Shown here: in pieces, positions 16,482 to 26,833 of the stretch
Layout of the letters: every line of letters begins with the position of its first letter
Numbering within the stretch: the first letter of the stretch is position 1
NCBI GenBank assembly: GCA_017626555.1
Contig: JAGAIM010000087.1
Location: 1-64,000 of the forward strand
Reading direction: 5' to 3'
Source of the DNA: Bacteroidales bacterium
Lineage (GTDB): Bacteria; Bacteroidota; Bacteroidia; Bacteroidales; UBA932
DNA: 64,000 bases
The notes under the pieces: model-generated
Database searches by the model: none
The model's input: only the letters and a program-made list of their open reading frames with translations
What the model was told of the DNA's origin: nothing
Made by a program: the position numbers and the translations under genes

Positions 16482-17432
16482 TCAATCCAAGGACTGCCCG
16501 GTACTCACCGCCATTATCAATATATTCATATATTCCTCCGGACTCACCGAAGCGAAAAGATGATTCACAGGATCGAGGACAAGCGTATCCTTCAACACTT
16601 CATAATGCAGATGCGGCGCAAATGAATTGCCCGACACTCCTACATATCCTATCCTTGTTCCCTTCTCAAGCCTTCTGCCTTCCCTCACCTCGACATCCGC
16701 CAGATGGGCATATCTTGTCACATATCCGTTTCCGTGGTCTATCTCCACCACATTCCCGAGTCCTTTTCGCGAACGGATCACATCCTTTACCACACCGTCA
16801 GCCGCAGCATAGACAGGTTCACCTGAATGAGCGATGATATCCAGACCGTTGTGCCGTATGCTGACCTTGTAGAACGGATTGATCTTGTCGCCTACCGAAG
16901 CCCCAGTCTGAGCAAATGAGAAATCCTTTATCGGATTGGTCATAGGAGGCATCACGAATCCGGAATCAGTCACAGCCTGCATTATCCGTGCGAAGTTATC
17001 CTCAACTCTCCCGGCAGCACTTTCTGCCTTATCCAATTTCTTTTCAGCATATATCACGATATCCTTATCAGGTATCGAATCCAGCCCCATCAGGAAATCC
17101 AGGCCCGACACGGGATCAATATCAGGCGCCGACATATTGAATATCTCCTCATATATCCTGTCATCCTTAAGTCTCAGACCTTCAATGACATCCGAAAGGA
17201 GTTGCTCCTTATCCTTAAGTCCGGGATATTCCATCTCATACATCCTGTTTTCGTCCTTAAGCCTCTGCTGCTCATCGGTACTGAAGAACAATGCGACTAT
17301 CAGATAATAGACGACAGCCATAGAAACAGTAGCGACAAAAAACACCAGTATCTTGCGCAAAACCGCCCACACTGATGTTCTTTTCTTTCTGAACTTTATA
17401 TCTTCTTTATCGAATATGTACTGACTGCTCAT
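16482..17432 (-). CDS. M23 family metallopeptidase (second of a tandem pair)
   Basis: A 316-aa membrane-anchored LytM-type protein. A single helix at about 22-50 is followed by a coiled-coil linker and the M23 domain (about 190-300). The zinc ligands are present: RHNGLDIIAHSGEPV (HxxxD) and HLHYEV. Peptidases of this type cut peptidoglycan cross-links or, when degenerate, activate amidases; here the ligands are intact. The start overlaps the preceding paralog by 4 bases, so the two are translationally coupled. The N-terminus KFRKKRTSVWAVLRK is basic, as expected for the cytoplasmic side. Confidence 0.9.
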   Translation of the reverse strand: MSSQYIFDKEDIKFRKKRTSVWAVLRKILVFFVATVSMAVVYYLIVALFFSTDEQQRLKDENRMYEMEYPGLKDKEQLLSDVIEGLRLKDDRIYEEIFNMSAPDIDPVSGLDFLMGLDSIPDKDIVIYAEKKLDKAESAAGRVEDNFARIMQAVTDSGFVMPPMTNPIKDFSFAQTGASVGDKINPFYKVSIRHNGLDIIAHSGEPVYAAADGVVKDVIRSRKGLGNVVEIDHGNGYVTRYAHLADVEVREGRRLEKGTRIGYVGVSGNSFAPHLHYEVLKDTLVLDPVNHLFASVSPEEYMNILIMAVSTGQSLD

Positions 17433-18451
17433 ATACGGCCATTGTCTTTTCTCCTGTGCGAAGGATGCATTGTGATCTTTTCGGATGCGTCTGCCGTATT
17501 CTGTACCATAGCAGCATATTCTTCAGGAGTGATAGACAGATCGTAATAGTTTGAAGGATTGACGAAATTGCCCTTGTAAAGCACTTCATAATGAAGATGA
17601 GGTCCGGAAGATCTTCCCGAATTTCCGCTCTGACCGATACATTCGCCCCTCTTCACCTTCATTCCCTCGACCACACCGACAGACTTAAGATGCGCATATC
17701 TGGTCTTGTAACCGAATCCGTGATCTATGACCACCTGGTTGCCATACCCGAAAAACTCGAACTTCACACTCTCTATGACTCCATCACCTGTCGCATATAC
17801 AGGATTGCCCGGCTTCATCGCAAAATCCACACCCGTATGGCGGCTGGTCCTTCCTGTAAAAGGATCGGAACGATAGCCGAATCCGCTCGAAAGTCTGAAT
17901 TTCGACGGATCAGGATTGACTGGCGGAATGGCAGGGATGCACATTGCCATATCTCCAGCCCTTTTCGACAGGAGTGCCACCTCGTCAAACGAGCGGCTCT
18001 GGACATACGTCTTCTTGGTCAGGACATCCAGTCTGACGGCGGTATTCTTCAGGAGCCCGTTCCGGCAAACGTCATCATAATGTGAATACCGATTCACTCC
18101 TCCGAAACCTGCATTACGAACTTCTGCAGGAATCTCGTTCATACCGAAGATAGAGCGATATATATCATCATCCCTCATCTGGAGAGATGCAAGAGCATCA
18201 TCATATTCATCAAGTTGCCTGTTCATCACCTCCACCTTCGAACACCATTCGGCATTCTTCTTCTTCAGGAGAAGGGTCTTCGGGGACTCCAGTCCAAGCA
18301 CGGAACCATAGAGCCAGAAGTACAACGCAGACATAGCCAGACTGACCACAAACAAAGCAGCCGTCCTGGCAAAACGCGACATTCTGGAACGCTTCTTGAC
18401 TTCATACAACAGCGTTCTCGGATTCAATACGTATTTTTTATTTTTGGACAT
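17429..18451 (-). CDS. M23 family metallopeptidase (first of a tandem pair)
   Basis: A 340-aa paralog of the next gene. It has a short basic cytoplasmic start, one membrane helix (about 25-45), a coiled-coil region, and an M23 domain with SRHTGVDFAMKPGNPVY (His and Asp zinc ligands) and GPHLHYEVL. I prefer the ATG at 18451 (MSKNKKYVLNP) to one three codons earlier. It resembles Bacteroidota envelope M23 proteins linked to cell elongation or division. It is the first gene of the long minus-strand run and is divergent from alaS across 177 bp. Confidence 0.9.
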   Translation of the reverse strand: MSKNKKYVLNPRTLLYEVKKRSRMSRFARTAALFVVSLAMSALYFWLYGSVLGLESPKTLLLKKKNAEWCSKVEVMNRQLDEYDDALASLQMRDDDIYRSIFGMNEIPAEVRNAGFGGVNRYSHYDDVCRNGLLKNTAVRLDVLTKKTYVQSRSFDEVALLSKRAGDMAMCIPAIPPVNPDPSKFRLSSGFGYRSDPFTGRTSRHTGVDFAMKPGNPVYATGDGVIESVKFEFFGYGNQVVIDHGFGYKTRYAHLKSVGVVEGMKVKRGECIGQSGNSGRSSGPHLHYEVLYKGNFVNPSNYYDLSITPEEYAAMVQNTADASEKITMHPSHRRKDNGRI

Positions 18452-18559
18452 ACGGGACAAAGGTACAAAAAAACTCAGACACTTCTATAAAAAATAATAA
18501 AAAACACAGAATAGCGCATATATTGTCATCGCGCTATGGTCTTTTACGGAAAAAAGTTG

Positions 18560-18567
18560 TATTTTTG
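18560..18567 (+). promoter_or_regulatory. Possible -7 element for alaS
   Basis: TATTTTTG matches TAnnTTTG, 61 bases before the alaS start. A second near-match (TTACTTTG) is at 18572-18579. No well-spaced -33 TTTG is visible. Confidence 0.4.
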
Positions 18568-18628
18568 CAAGTTACTTTGCCGTTCTATGGCTTGACGGCA
18601 GTCGGATTGCAAATAAAATTGAAAATAT

Positions 18629-21244
18629 ATGACTTCTAAAGAAATCAGAAAGGCCTTCCTGGACTTCTTTGCGTCCAAAGGTCATCAGATCGTGCCTTCG
18701 GCACCTATGGTTGTGAAGAACGACCCGACACTTATGTTCACCAATGCAGGTATGAACCAGTTCAAGGACTGGTTCCTCGGCAACAGCCCGGCAAAATGGA
18801 AGAGGGTTGCCGACAGCCAGAAATGCCTCAGGGTGAGCGGAAAGCACAACGACCTTGAAGAGGTGGGACGTGACACATACCACCATACAATGTTCGAGAT
18901 GCTCGGAAACTGGAGTTTCGGAGACTATTTCAAGAACGAGGCTATCGACTGGGCGTGGGAACTTCTCACCGAAGTATATAAACTCGACAAGGACAGACTG
19001 TATGCGACAGTGTTCGAAGGTTCAGAGGCAGACGGCACCACACTCGACGTGGAGGCTATGGAGGCCTGGAAGAGGCATCTTCCTGAGGACCGCATCCTCC
19101 TTGGAAACAAGAAGGACAATTTCTGGGAAATGGGTGACACAGGTCCTTGCGGCCCTTGCTCCGAAATCCACATCGACCTCCGCAGCGACGAAGAGCGTGC
19201 AGCCGTTCCGGGCGCATCACTCGTAAACAAGGACCATCATCTCGTGATCGAGATCTGGAACAACGTGTTTATGCAGTACAACCGCAAGGCAAGCGGCGAA
19301 CTCGAACTCCTTCCTAACAAGAACGTGGATACCGGAATGGGCTTCGAGCGCCTCTGTATGGCCCTCCAGGGCAAGCAGTCCAACTATGACACTGACGTGT
19401 TCACAGGAATGATCGCGAAGATCGAGGAACTCTCCGGACACAAGTACGGCATCGACAAAAGTGAAGATATCGCGATGCGCGTTATCGCCGACCACATCCG
19501 TGCAATCAGTTTCTCTATCGCAGACGGCCAACTTCCGTCCAACGTGAAGGCTGGCTATGTGATCCGCCGAATCCTCCGCCGTGCGGTAAGATACGGATAC
19601 ACATTCCTCGGATTCAACGAACCGTTCCTCTGCCGCCTTGTGCAGCAACTTATCGATGATATGGGTGAATTCTATCCTGAGATCGTGAAGCAGCAGACAC
19701 TCATCGAGCGCGTGATCAAGGAAGAGGAAATGGCTTTCCTCCGCACTCTCGACAGAGGTATCCGTCTGATGGACAACATTATGGCCAAATCTGCAGAGAC
19801 CAAGGTCATTTCAGGAGAAGATGCATTCGTACTTTACGATACATTCGGATTCCCTATCGACCTTTCGGAACTTATCGCTTCTGAAAAAGGCTACAGAATC
19901 GACCTTGACGGCTTCCAGGTGGAACTGCAGAAGCAGAAGGACAGAGCACGTAACGCTACAGCCATCGAGTCCGGCGACTGGGTTGAGTTCGCTCACTGCG
20001 ACAACATCGAGTTTCTCGGCTATGACGCTACCGACATCGAGGGCGTACAACTCACTCGTCACCGCACAGTGAAGGCAAAGAACAAGACAATGTATCAACT
20101 CGTGTTCGAGCGCACACCGTTCTATGCCGAGATGGGAGGTCAGGTAGGAGATACCGGCTACATCATTTCTGAGAGCGGCGAGAAGATCAATATCGTCAAC
20201 ACCATCAAGGAAAACAACCTCACAATCCACGTTGCAGAACGCATTCCTGCAGACTGCACCGAGAGTTTCAGCCTGCACGTTGATACTGAAAGAAGGATTC
20301 AGATCGAGAACAACCATACAGCCACCCACCTCCTCCACCAGGCTCTCCGCGAGATCCTCGGAACACACGTGGAGCAGAAAGGTTCATTCGTATGCGACAA
20401 GTCTTTCCGCTTCGACTTCTCACACTTCGAGAAACTTACAGAAGAGCAGATACGTCTTGTCGAGAACCGTGTGAACACCCTCATCAGAGACAACAACCCT
20501 CTCGACGAGAACCGCAACGCCACTATGGAGCAGGCACAGGAAATGGGAGCAATGGCACTCTTCGGCGAAAAATACGGTGACACAGTACGCGTTGTGAAAT
20601 TCGGAGACTCCTGCGAACTCTGCGGAGGAACACACGCTGCCGCAACAGGCCGCATAGGCTTCTTCAAGATAGTTTCGGAATCGGCTATCGCAGCCGGAGT
20701 ACGCCGTATCGAGGCCGTTACCGGAGTTCACGCAGAGGCTATGGTAGAGCAGATGGAAAACACCATCCGCACAGCAAAGGCTTTCTTCAATAATGTGCCT
20801 GACCTCGCCGGAGCCATCAGGAAAATGGTCGAGGAGAACGAGGCATACAAGAAGCAGATGGAAGAAATCGCCAAGGAAAAGACTCTTGCACTCAAGGAAA
20901 GCCTCAAGGGTATGGCCGTAGAAATGAACGGCATCAACATCGTGAAGATCGACACTCCTATGGACCCTGCAATGCTCAAGAATGCAGCGTTTATGCTCCA
21001 GAAGGAGGCACAGAATCTTGTCATCGCCGCGGCATTCGAGGCAGCAGGCAAGCCACAACTTCTCCTGATGTACTCAGACGACCTCGTGAAGGCCGGTCAT
21101 AATGCCGGTGCCGATGTAAGAGAGGCTGCAAAACTCATTCTCGGCGGCGGTGGCGGACAGCCTGGTCTTGCTACAGCAGGCGGAAAAGACCTGAGCGGTC
21201 TGAAGGATGCTTTGACAAAGATGATTGAAGCAGCAACAAGATAA
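18629..21244 (+). CDS. alaS: Alanyl-tRNA synthetase
   Basis: An 871-aa class II synthetase that charges tRNA-Ala; length is as usual. The catalytic N-terminus shows [30 protein letters not shown] and [17 protein letters not shown]. The editing domain has the zinc motifs [13 protein letters not shown] and [13 protein letters not shown], which remove mischarged Ser or Gly. The C-terminal C-Ala domain ends with [16 protein letters not shown]. The gene is rich in CTC, TTC and AAC codons, as expected for high expression. It is followed after 3 bases by the permease-Fmt fusion. Confidence 0.98.
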   Translation: MTSKEIRKAFLDFFASKGHQIVPSAPMVVKNDPTLMFTNAGMNQFKDWFLGNSPAKWKRVADSQKCLRVSGKHNDLEEVGRDTYHHTMFEMLGNWSFGDYFKNEAIDWAWELLTEVYKLDKDRLYATVFEGSEADGTTLDVEAMEAWKRHLPEDRILLGNKKDNFWEMGDTGPCGPCSEIHIDLRSDEERAAVPGASLVNKDHHLVIEIWNNVFMQYNRKASGELELLPNKNVDTGMGFERLCMALQGKQSNYDTDVFTGMIAKIEELSGHKYGIDKSEDIAMRVIADHIRAISFSIADGQLPSNVKAGYVIRRILRRAVRYGYTFLGFNEPFLCRLVQQLIDDMGEFYPEIVKQQTLIERVIKEEEMAFLRTLDRGIRLMDNIMAKSAETKVISGEDAFVLYDTFGFPIDLSELIASEKGYRIDLDGFQVELQKQKDRARNATAIESGDWVEFAHCDNIEFLGYDATDIEGVQLTRHRTVKAKNKTMYQLVFERTPFYAEMGGQVGDTGYIISESGEKINIVNTIKENNLTIHVAERIPADCTESFSLHVDTERRIQIENNHTATHLLHQALREILGTHVEQKGSFVCDKSFRFDFSHFEKLTEEQIRLVENRVNTLIRDNNPLDENRNATMEQAQEMGAMALFGEKYGDTVRVVKFGDSCELCGGTHAAATGRIGFFKIVSESAIAAGVRRIEAVTGVHAEAMVEQMENTIRTAKAFFNNVPDLAGAIRKMVEENEAYKKQMEEIAKEKTLALKESLKGMAVEMNGINIVKIDTPMDPAMLKNAAFMLQKEAQNLVIAAAFEAAGKPQLLLMYSDDLVKAGHNAGADVREAAKLILGGGGGQPGLATAGGKDLSGLKDALTKMIEAATR

Positions 21245-21247
21245 GCA

Positions 21248-23710
21248 GTGAAGAAACTTGACAGATTCATAATAAAATCGTTTGTAGGACCGTTCGTGGC
21301 GATCCTTCTGGTTGTCGTGTTCATACTCGTGATGCAGTTCCTCTGGCTCTACATCGACGAGTTGGTCGGCAAAGGATTGAGTATGAAGGTCATACTTGAA
21401 TTCCTTGCCTGGGGAAGTGCTACAATGCTTCCGTTGTCGCTGCCCCTTGCCACTCTGCTGGCCTCTATGATGACCCTCGGTACGCTCGGAGAGAACAACG
21501 AGATTCTCGCCATCAAGGCAGCGGGAATATCCCTTCAGCGTGTACTTGTGCCGCTGGGAATAATCTGCGGTATCATAAGCGTAGGAGCATTCTTCGTCTC
21601 AAACGATCTTATCCCTGTAGCCTACAACAAGATATATACGCTCAGGGATGACATCGGAAAGACCAAGGACGAAATCAAGATACCGACGGGCACATTCTAC
21701 AACGGTATCGAAGGTTATATCCTCCGCGTGAACGAGCGTGATGATGAGACCGGAATGATGGACGGAGTTATGGTATATAATCATACCAAGAACAAGGGAA
21801 ACACAAGCCTGACCATCGCGGACTCCGCAGTTATGAAGATGTCCAAGGACAAGACATATCTCACATTCATCCTGTACGACGGCACCAACTACGAAGAGAC
21901 CAATACCAAGAAATACAAGGACACCACCCTGCAGTTGCAGAAGATCGACTTCCACAAACAGGAGATGGTCATACCTTTGGAAAACTATGCATTCCAGAAG
22001 TCTGACTCCAGTCGCTTCGATGACCAGGTGAAATCAATGAACCTCAAGCAGTTGCAGCACGGGCAGGACTCTATCGGAGCATTGAGCAAGGCCGGAAAGG
22101 AAGAAGACCTCAACTCGATGAAACGTTCCCGGACATTGAGGTACAACGCCCAACTCGACACCGCCACGAATTCGACTCCTCAGACACCTTTCGAAAGGGA
22201 GGACATCGGACAATGGAAGTCGATCAAGGATGAGATTGCATCTCTGGAGAGAGCCAGAAAGAATGCAGAAGAACTTCAGACGGCTCTTGAGTCATATTCA
22301 AGAAGCAGGTACCATCACAATTATCTTCTCAGGCTCATCGATATCGAGATCCTCAAGAAATTTGCACTTTCCATTGCCTGTCTCATATTCTTCTTCATCG
22401 GAGCACCTCTGGGAGCCATAATCCGCAAGGGAGGTCTCGGAGTTTCAGCCATAATTTCGGTACTGTTCTTTGTCGCATATTGGGTGATAGATATTTCAGG
22501 AACAAAACTGGCACGAGACGGAGCAATCGGGGCATTCCACGGTGTCTTCTTCTCGACCTACGTACTTTTCCCTACCGGTCTGTTCCTCTCGTGGAAGGCA
22601 ATCAATGACTCAGCAATCTTCAGTACAGACTCAATCAAGAACGGATACAGAAAATTAAAGGCCAAGATAATGGGATTATTCAAGAAGACGCGTATCGTAT
22701 ATATGGGTACGCCTGAATTTGCCGTTGCTCCACTCGATGAGTTGATCAGGAACGGCTACAATATCGTGGGAGTAGTCACAGTCGCCGACAAGGCAAGCGG
22801 GCGCGGACTGAAAGTAAACGAAAGCGCTGTGAAGAAATATGCTGTCGAGCACAACATCCCTGTACTTCAGCCGGTGTCGCTGAAAGACCCGGACTTCCTT
22901 GAAGCGCTGAAAGCCTGGAAGCCTGACATATTCGCAGTTGTAGCCTTCAGGATGCTGCCGAAGGTGGTGTGGGAGATTCCTAAACTCGGAACATTCAATC
23001 TGCACGCAGCCCTGCTTCCTCAATACAGGGGAGCCGCTCCTATCAACTGGGCAGTAATCAACGGTGAGAAAACCACCGGTGTGACTACATTTATGATCGA
23101 CGACGGTATGGATACCGGAGGCATTATGTACAGATATGACTGCAGGATAGAGCCGGAAGACAATGCCGGTGATGTTCACGACAAACTTATGGTTATGGGA
23201 GCAAAACTGGTCGTGAACACAGTGGAGGCCATAATTGACAGGAATTACGAACTCCGCGTACAGAAGAGTTTCATCCAGGGATCGGAAATCCTCCACCCTG
23301 CTCCTAAACTCACACGTGAACTCTGCCATATCGACTGGGATGACAAGACCAGGAACATACACAATCTCATCAGAGGTCTCAGCCCTTATCCAGGAGCATA
23401 TACCGAACTGGGAAAAGACGGCAGGACACTGCAGATGAAGATATACAGATCAGCAAGAATTACCGGCGAAGAATATCAGGCTATGCTTGAACAGAACGCT
23501 ATCACGAACGCTGCTCCCGGCACCATCCTGTCAGACGGCAAGACTTATCTTGCCATTGCCACTGCCGACGGTGCAATTTCGGTTACAGAACTCCAACTTG
23601 CAGGAAAGAAGAAGATGGATGTCAAGGACTTCCTGATCGGCTTCAGGGATCCTTGCTCATACAATGTAACAAAAGGAACGTCTTCAGAAATAACGGGCAG
23701 GTATGTATAG
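21248..23710 (+). CDS. Fusion of LptF/G-type permease and methionyl-tRNA formyltransferase
   Basis: One 820-codon frame with two complete domains. Residues 1-470 are a YjgP/YjgQ (LptF/LptG) permease of the lipopolysaccharide exporter: three helices at the N-terminus, a periplasmic domain, and three helices at about 370-465. Residues 475-805 are Fmt, which formylates Met on initiator tRNA: RIVYMGTPEFAVAPL, NLHAALLPQYRGAAPINW (catalytic His), DDGMDTGG, and the C-terminal OB domain. With six helices the permease ends in the cytosol, where Fmt must act. An internal ATG (residue 475, at 22670) begins exactly where an independent Fmt would start, so Fmt may also be made separately. No stop codon separates the halves. 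Confidence 0.9.
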   Translation: MKKLDRFIIKSFVGPFVAILLVVVFILVMQFLWLYIDELVGKGLSMKVILEFLAWGSATMLPLSLPLATLLASMMTLGTLGENNEILAIKAAGISLQRVLVPLGIICGIISVGAFFVSNDLIPVAYNKIYTLRDDIGKTKDEIKIPTGTFYNGIEGYILRVNERDDETGMMDGVMVYNHTKNKGNTSLTIADSAVMKMSKDKTYLTFILYDGTNYEETNTKKYKDTTLQLQKIDFHKQEMVIPLENYAFQKSDSSRFDDQVKSMNLKQLQHGQDSIGALSKAGKEEDLNSMKRSRTLRYNAQLDTATNSTPQTPFEREDIGQWKSIKDEIASLERARKNAEELQTALESYSRSRYHHNYLLRLIDIEILKKFALSIACLIFFFIGAPLGAIIRKGGLGVSAIISVLFFVAYWVIDISGTKLARDGAIGAFHGVFFSTYVLFPTGLFLSWKAINDSAIFSTDSIKNGYRKLKAKIMGLFKKTRIVYMGTPEFAVAPLDELIRNGYNIVGVVTVADKASGRGLKVNESAVKKYAVEHNIPVLQPVSLKDPDFLEALKAWKPDIFAVVAFRMLPKVVWEIPKLGTFNLHAALLPQYRGAAPINWAVINGEKTTGVTTFMIDDGMDTGGIMYRYDCRIEPEDNAGDVHDKLMVMGAKLVVNTVEAIIDRNYELRVQKSFIQGSEILHPAPKLTRELCHIDWDDKTRNIHNLIRGLSPYPGAYTELGKDGRTLQMKIYRSARITGEEYQAMLEQNAITNAAPGTILSDGKTYLAIATADGAISVTELQLAGKKKMDVKDFLIGFRDPCSYNVTKGTSSEITGRYV

Positions 23711-24362
23711 AGACATCGTGATAATAGGGGACGGGAAATTCCCTGAAACGGAATATCCGCGCTACCTGATCCGCTCGGCTGACTTCATTATATGCTGTGA
23801 CGGAGCATTGAGAAAGTTTCTGCGTAACAGTAAAGCCATTTTCGGACAGGAGAGACTGCCGGATCTTGTGATCGGAGATATGGATACTCTTCCAAAGACG
23901 ATGCAGAATAAATATGCCGACATCATCATCAAGGAGAGCGAACAGGAACACAACGACCAGACAAAGGCTGTCAGATGGGCTCTGAACAATCTCAATGAAA
24001 TCGGATCCATCCACATACTGGGCGGCACGGGCGGACGCGCCGACCACACCATAGGCAATGTTTCCCTGCTTATGGAATACACCCGGATGTTCGACCTCGG
24101 AGACATATCCATCGAGATGGTTTCTGATGACGGTACCATATTCCCGATCAACGACACTATAGAGTTCGAGTGCGGCCCTGGAAGGTCAATATCCATATTC
24201 ACGCCAGACAACACACTCAGAATCAAGTCGGAAGGACTTATGTACCAGACGGACGACGTTGTTTTCGATAATTGGTGGAAGGCGACACTGAACAAAACCA
24301 TACAGGACAAAGTCAGGTTGGAACTGAGTCACAGGTCGATTGCACTGATAATGTTGGACTAA
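23703..24362 (+). CDS. thiN: Thiamine pyrophosphokinase
   Basis: A 219-aa enzyme that transfers pyrophosphate from ATP to thiamine. Recognised from VIIGDGKFP, IICCDGAL, DLVIGDMDTLP, EQEHNDQTKAVRWAL and ILGGTGGRADHTIGN, the Asp-rich catalytic blocks of the family; the C-terminal beta-sandwich (GRSISIFTP) binds thiamine. The start overlaps the end of the permease-Fmt gene by 8 bases in another frame, implying coupled translation. No TPP riboswitch is visible nearby. Confidence 0.9.
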   Translation: MYRDIVIIGDGKFPETEYPRYLIRSADFIICCDGALRKFLRNSKAIFGQERLPDLVIGDMDTLPKTMQNKYADIIIKESEQEHNDQTKAVRWALNNLNEIGSIHILGGTGGRADHTIGNVSLLMEYTRMFDLGDISIEMVSDDGTIFPINDTIEFECGPGRSISIFTPDNTLRIKSEGLMYQTDDVVFDNWWKATLNKTIQDKVRLELSHRSIALIMLD

Positions 24363-24451
24363 CGGCTGAAACAAATAATTTTATTAGGAAATCCGCGATT
24401 TTAATTATAATTTTGACCAAGAAATCAAAACCTGATTTTAATCTTTAAGAT

Positions 24452-25711
24452 ATGAGCGATATAAAGTACTTCCCTTCCATCGAGGCTATCGATAAGGCCG
24501 CTGAGGTTCTTTCCGAGATTCTCGAGCCTACACCTTTCCAAAGGAACGCCAACCTTTCAGACATCTATGATGCAGAGGTATATCTCAAGAGAGAGGATCT
24601 GCAGATGGTGAGATCATACAAGATAAGAGGGGCTTACAACAAGATCAGGACAATCGACCCGGCACTAGTGAAGAACGGCATCGTATGTGCCAGCGCCGGC
24701 AACCACGCTCAAGGTGTAGCATTCTCCTGCAGCAAACTTCATATTATGGGATCCATCTTTATGCCGGTTACAACTCCAAGGCAGAAGATCGAGCAGGTAA
24801 GGATGTTCGGAAAGGAATACATTGAGATAATCCTCACCGGAGACACATTTGACGCTGCCAACTCAGCGGCAATCGAATATGCAGCGGCAAACAACAAGAC
24901 CTTTATTCCTCCATTCGACGATCCTAAGGTGATGGAAGGCCAAGGCACAATCGGACGTGAGATCGTCAATCAATGCAAAGAACCTCTTGACTACATTTTC
25001 GTTCCTATCGGAGGAGGCGGACTTGCATCCGGACTGGGAGCATACGTCAGCAGAATATCGCCATCGACCAAGATAATAGGCGTAGAGCCTGGCGGAGCAC
25101 CTTGTATGAAAGCGGCCATAGAAAACGGAGGTCCCATCAAACTCGAACATATTGACAAGTTCGTTGACGGTGCAGCAGTACAACTTGCCGGTACACATAC
25201 ATACGAAGTCTGCCGACAGGTTCTCGATGACATCGTCATTGTCCCGGAAGGAGCGGTATGTACCACAATCATCCATATGTACAACAAGAGCGCAATAGTT
25301 GTGGAGCCGGCAGGAGCACTTGCTGTTGCAGCACTCAAATTCTATAAGGATAAGATCAAGGGCAAAAGGGTTGCCTGCGTGGTCAGCGGAAGCAACAACG
25401 ACATCATCCGTATGGAGGAAATACGCGAAAAATCCCTTCTCTATGAAGGTCTCAAACATTATTTCATAGTAAACTTCCCGCAGAAATCCGGTGCTGTACT
25501 CTCTTTCATTCGTGATGTCATCGGCCCTACCGACGACCTTGTGCATATCCAATATATCCGAAAGACCAACAAGAACTTCGGCCCTGCCCTCATTGGTATC
25601 GAATTGGCTGCAAAAGAAGACTTCGGACCGTTTATGAGCAGACTCAAGGCTCACGGAATCTCATACGAATACATCAACGAAAACAACCAATTATTTGAAA
25701 TATTAATCTGA
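24452..25711 (+). CDS. ilvA: Threonine ammonia-lyase
   Basis: A 419-aa PLP enzyme that deaminates threonine to 2-oxobutyrate, the first step towards isoleucine. The PLP lysine lies in VRSYKIRGAYN, the phosphate-binding glycine loop is GGGGLASGLG, and SAGNHAQGVAFSC is the substrate loop. A short C-terminal ACT-like domain (about 340-419) suggests the single-ACT type of IlvA. A TAATTTTG -7-like element sits at 24408-24415 without an obvious -33. ilvE follows 7 bases downstream, making an isoleucine/valine unit. Confidence 0.93.
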   Translation: MSDIKYFPSIEAIDKAAEVLSEILEPTPFQRNANLSDIYDAEVYLKREDLQMVRSYKIRGAYNKIRTIDPALVKNGIVCASAGNHAQGVAFSCSKLHIMGSIFMPVTTPRQKIEQVRMFGKEYIEIILTGDTFDAANSAAIEYAAANNKTFIPPFDDPKVMEGQGTIGREIVNQCKEPLDYIFVPIGGGGLASGLGAYVSRISPSTKIIGVEPGGAPCMKAAIENGGPIKLEHIDKFVDGAAVQLAGTHTYEVCRQVLDDIVIVPEGAVCTTIIHMYNKSAIVVEPAGALAVAALKFYKDKIKGKRVACVVSGSNNDIIRMEEIREKSLLYEGLKHYFIVNFPQKSGAVLSFIRDVIGPTDDLVHIQYIRKTNKNFGPALIGIELAAKEDFGPFMSRLKAHGISYEYINENNQLFEILI

Positions 25712-25718
25712 TAAGGCT

Positions 25719-26753
25719 ATGGCAAATATCGACTGGAGCAAACTCACATTCTCCTACACAAAGACAAACACAATCCTCAGAAGCACCTTCAAGGACGGTG
25801 CCTGGACTCCTGTAGAGAGTCTTACCGACGACTACATCAGCCTCAGCGCATACGCTGGCGCACTTCATTATGCCATTGAGTGCTTTGAAGGACTTAAGGC
25901 ATTCCGTGGAAAAGACGGCAGAATCCGCCTTTTCAGACCTGAAGAGAATGCGAAACGTCTTCAGAGATCTGCAAAGTTCCTTGGAATCGAGGCTCCGTCT
26001 ATAGAAATGTTCGTAGATATGTGTAAGCAGGCAGTAATGGAAAACATCGATTTCCTCCCGCCATACGAAGTATCCGGAGCATCACTTTATCTTCGCCCTA
26101 CCCTCATTGGATCGAATCCTCAATTAGGAGTCCAGTCGTCAAAGGAGAGCACATTCATTATGCTTTGCTCGCCTGTAGGAGCATACGTAGGCGGAGCACT
26201 GGATGCAGTCGATGTCGTTATCGCAAGAAACTATGACAGAGCCGCTCCAAACGGTTCCGGAGCATTCAAGGTAGGAGGCAACTATGCTTGTTCACTCTAC
26301 TCGCTCAATGTCGCTCACGAACTTGGCTACAAAGCAGTCCTTTATCTTGACCCGGCCACAAGAAAGTATATCGATGAATTCAACTCATCCAACTTCTTCG
26401 CAATCAGGGGCAATTCATACATCACCCCGAAGTCACCATCAATCCTTCCATCCATCACCAATATGTCCCTTGAAACTGTAGCGGCACATCTAGGAATGGA
26501 AGTGGAAAGAAGGCCTGTCCCTGTAGAAGAACTCAGCACATTCGAAGAGGTGGGAGAATGCGGTACTGCAGTAGTAATCACCCCGGTACACAAACTTGTT
26601 GACAAACCATTCCTCGAATCAGAAGAAGAGACCGTTTACACATACGGAGACGGCCAGTGCGGCCCTAAGTCCCTCAAACTCTACAACTACATCAGAGGCA
26701 TCCAGAGAGGCGAAATCGAAGACATCTTCGGCTGGAACGTATTCGTTGACTAA
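25719..26753 (+). CDS. ilvE: Branched-chain amino acid aminotransferase
   Basis: A 344-aa class IV PLP transaminase that interconverts Leu, Ile and Val with their keto acids. Key blocks: IECFEGLKAFRGKDGRIRLF, SLYLRPTLIG, GSGAFKVGGNYA (PLP lysine region) and EVGECGTAVVITPV. The length matches the long bacterial/eukaryotic-like BCAT form. It shares a transcript with ilvA and is followed by a strong terminator. Confidence 0.95.
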   Translation: MANIDWSKLTFSYTKTNTILRSTFKDGAWTPVESLTDDYISLSAYAGALHYAIECFEGLKAFRGKDGRIRLFRPEENAKRLQRSAKFLGIEAPSIEMFVDMCKQAVMENIDFLPPYEVSGASLYLRPTLIGSNPQLGVQSSKESTFIMLCSPVGAYVGGALDAVDVVIARNYDRAAPNGSGAFKVGGNYACSLYSLNVAHELGYKAVLYLDPATRKYIDEFNSSNFFAIRGNSYITPKSPSILPSITNMSLETVAAHLGMEVERRPVPVEELSTFEEVGECGTAVVITPVHKLVDKPFLESEEETVYTYGDGQCGPKSLKLYNYIRGIQRGEIEDIFGWNVFVD

Positions 26754-26767
26754 ATCACACGCCACAT

Positions 26768-26816
26768 AAAATTCAGGCTTCTGCACCGGGACACCCCTGT
26801 CAGAAGCCTGAATTTT
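26768..26816. terminator. Strong terminator after ilvE (probably bidirectional)
   Basis: A perfect 16-bp stem, AAAATTCAGGCTTCTG (26768-26783) and CAGAAGCCTGAATTTT (26801-26816), with U-tracts on both sides, lies between the convergent ilvE and the methylase gene (stop at 26834). Confidence 0.9.
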
Positions 26817-26833
26817 TATGTATGATACCGAAT

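Noticed and set aside
19811-20368. 185-codon open frame antisense to alaS
   Set aside because: It is a shadow of the strongly biased alaS codons; no start context, no family, no promoter.
23703-24452. TPP riboswitch near the thiamine pyrophosphokinase gene
   Set aside because: The start overlaps the upstream gene and no THI-box sequence is visible.
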